From assembly GCA_038229295.1 (NCBI GenBank), contig JBBROO010000006.1, forward strand, positions 1 to 64,000: DNA of 64,000 nt, read 5' to 3'. The DNA is from JAJPGZ01 sp038229295. GTDB taxonomy: Bacteria; Verrucomicrobiota; Verrucomicrobiia; Chthoniobacterales; UBA10450. Each line of letters opens with the position of its first letter. The first letter of the stretch is position 1. Shown here one piece after another: positions 63,577-64,000 of the stretch. A program made the position numbers and the translations under genes. A model generated the notes under the pieces. It was not told where the DNA came from and ran no database searches. It saw only the letters and a program-made list of their open reading frames with translations.

Positions 63577-63656
63577 GCGACAATCTTAGAACGTTATTCG
63601 ACGGTCGATCGGTCTTACGTCCGATCGTTGCAAGATCGACATCTATATTGGCGCCG

Positions 63657-64000
63657 TTAGGCCGCGCTGGCGTAACTCGCTTTGTCGTCCGCTTCCAGCC
63701 AATCGAACAACGTCGTCGTCGCTGGATCGAGCCCGAGCGGTTTCGTTTGCTCGACAAACCAATCGCGCCGCTCCGGATCGTTATACGGATTCCCCGCTTC
63801 GACTTCGTCGCTCCAGTGCTTCACTTCGTCCGCGGTTTTTTTATCGCCGCTTTGGTCGAGCCATTCCGCCATCTGCTGATCGCTCGCGCCGTTTTCGATT
63901 TGCGCTTTGAAATCAGGTCCCTTCACGTTTTTGAATCCGAAGAGCATGTTATCGAGCGGGCAATCAAAATGATATTCGCCGATGTCTCCGGCCACGAGCG
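63657..64000 (-). CDS. DUF5069 family protein (N-terminus outside window)
   Basis: About 114 C-terminal residues; the frame is open to the window edge, so the start lies beyond 64000. GDIGEYHFDCPLDNMLFGF and GASDQQMAEWLDQSG are typical of DUF5069, small soluble proteins common in Verrucomicrobiota and Planctomycetota. The stop lies inside a CGTTAGG word. Function unknown. Confidence 0.8.
   Translation of the reverse strand, partial: LVAGDIGEYHFDCPLDNMLFGFKNVKGPDFKAQIENGASDQQMAEWLDQSGDKKTADEVKHWSDEVEAGNPYNDPERRDWFVEQTKPLGLDPATTTLFDWLEADDKASYASAA

Larger units (their letters stand above)
315..63641. repeat. Dispersed 10-12-mer WTGTCGATCTTR, 76 exact core copies (uptake-sequence-like)
   Basis: First bases of exact TGTCGATCTT (+): 1618, 4313, 4329, 5804, 6184, 7813, 9162, 9815, 10343, 10415, 11376, 11714, 12181, 14278, 14761, 14831, 16188, 17559, 18145, 18548, 18998, 20131, 21513, 24290, 24716, 24916, 27101, 27206, 29676, 36267, 37656, 42756, 44631, 45064, 45584, 46677, 51580, 52352, 54556, 56432, 56534, 57557, 59783, 60128. 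Exact AAGATCGACA: 315, 1128, 2008, 4963, 8484, 9114, 10023, 10431, 15543, 16718, 18454, 20453, 26446, 27447, 27781, 28894, 34167, 37076, 39645, 40259, 40881, 41259, 41384, 42116, 51785, 53097, 54257, 57759, 58142, 58770, 60164, 63632. The base before TGT is nearly always A or T and the base after CTT is usually G or A. About a quarter lie at gene junctions, several overlapping a TAA stop. Inside genes they are read mostly as Val-Asp-Leu, Lys-Ile-Asp or Ser-Ile-Leu. Confidence 0.93.

Noticed and set aside
1..64000. CRISPR arrays, tRNA or rRNA genes, transposases, prophage
   Set aside because: No regularly spaced direct repeats, no cloverleaf with T-loop GGTTCGAATC type signal, and no transposase, integrase or phage protein motifs were seen.

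Overview
The window looks like a chromosome segment of a moderately GC-rich Gram-negative bacterium, most likely a Verrucomicrobiota member near Chthoniobacterales. This placement is inference from protein style and gene neighbourhoods; there is no rRNA to confirm it. Outer-membrane biology is evident (MCE/Mla transporter, secretin, beta-barrel protein), together with a full mreBCD-mrdA rod set and mostly core housekeeping genes. I see no phage, plasmid, transposase gene, CRISPR array or tRNA.

Layout: 1-5.4 kb has a DUF1844 protein, topoisomerase IB, an mlaE-mlaF-mlaD operon and an isoaspartyl peptidase. 5.4-12.1 kb has a glycosyltransferase, carA, a probable 6S RNA with its terminator, and rplT-pheS-pheT. 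12.4-16.1 kb has a CHASE2 cyclase and mpl. 16.1-21.6 kb is a tightly overlapping five-gene envelope/glycan operon on the minus strand. 21.7-26.4 kb has a secretin, a peptidoglycan-binding protein and a GspE/PilB-type ATPase. 26.5-27.6 kb has a GIY-YIG gene framed by inverted repeats, then rpe. 27.8-34.2 kb has mreBCD-mrdA-rne. 34.3-40.9 kb has a beta-barrel protein, a TPR membrane protein, thiH-thiS and an NfeD-type protease. 40.9-45.9 kb has dnaG-rpoD and small envelope genes. 46.2-51.4 kb is a frameshifted RHS/YD-repeat locus with a toxin-like tail and a possible immunity gene. 51.5-64 kb has ribD, hsp20, recA, a TPR protein, alaS, a frameshifted DUF3667-like gene, an amino-acid permease, an ABC1/UbiB kinase and a truncated DUF5069 gene.

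The most unusual signal is not a gene. The 10-mer TGTCGATCTT / AAGATCGACA occurs 76 times by my reading, about once per 840 bases, in both orientations, inside genes and at gene ends. Chance expectation is about 0.1. The extended consensus is WTGTCGATCTTR. Abundance, length, lack of polarity and occasional hairpin-forming inverted pairs resemble the DNA uptake sequences of Neisseriaceae and Pasteurellaceae, but the sequence differs. A second word, GCCTAACGA, is also strongly over-represented (21 exact copies). The first word often creates in-frame ATG/TTG codons (Met-Ser-Ile-Leu), which mislead start-site calls.

Other repeat biology includes a ~467-bp inverted-repeat unit carrying a GIY-YIG nuclease gene with two shorter relatives, a palindromic element inserted in frame inside alaS, and a shared leader repeat directly upstream of pheS and rpe. 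All counts and alignments were made by eye.
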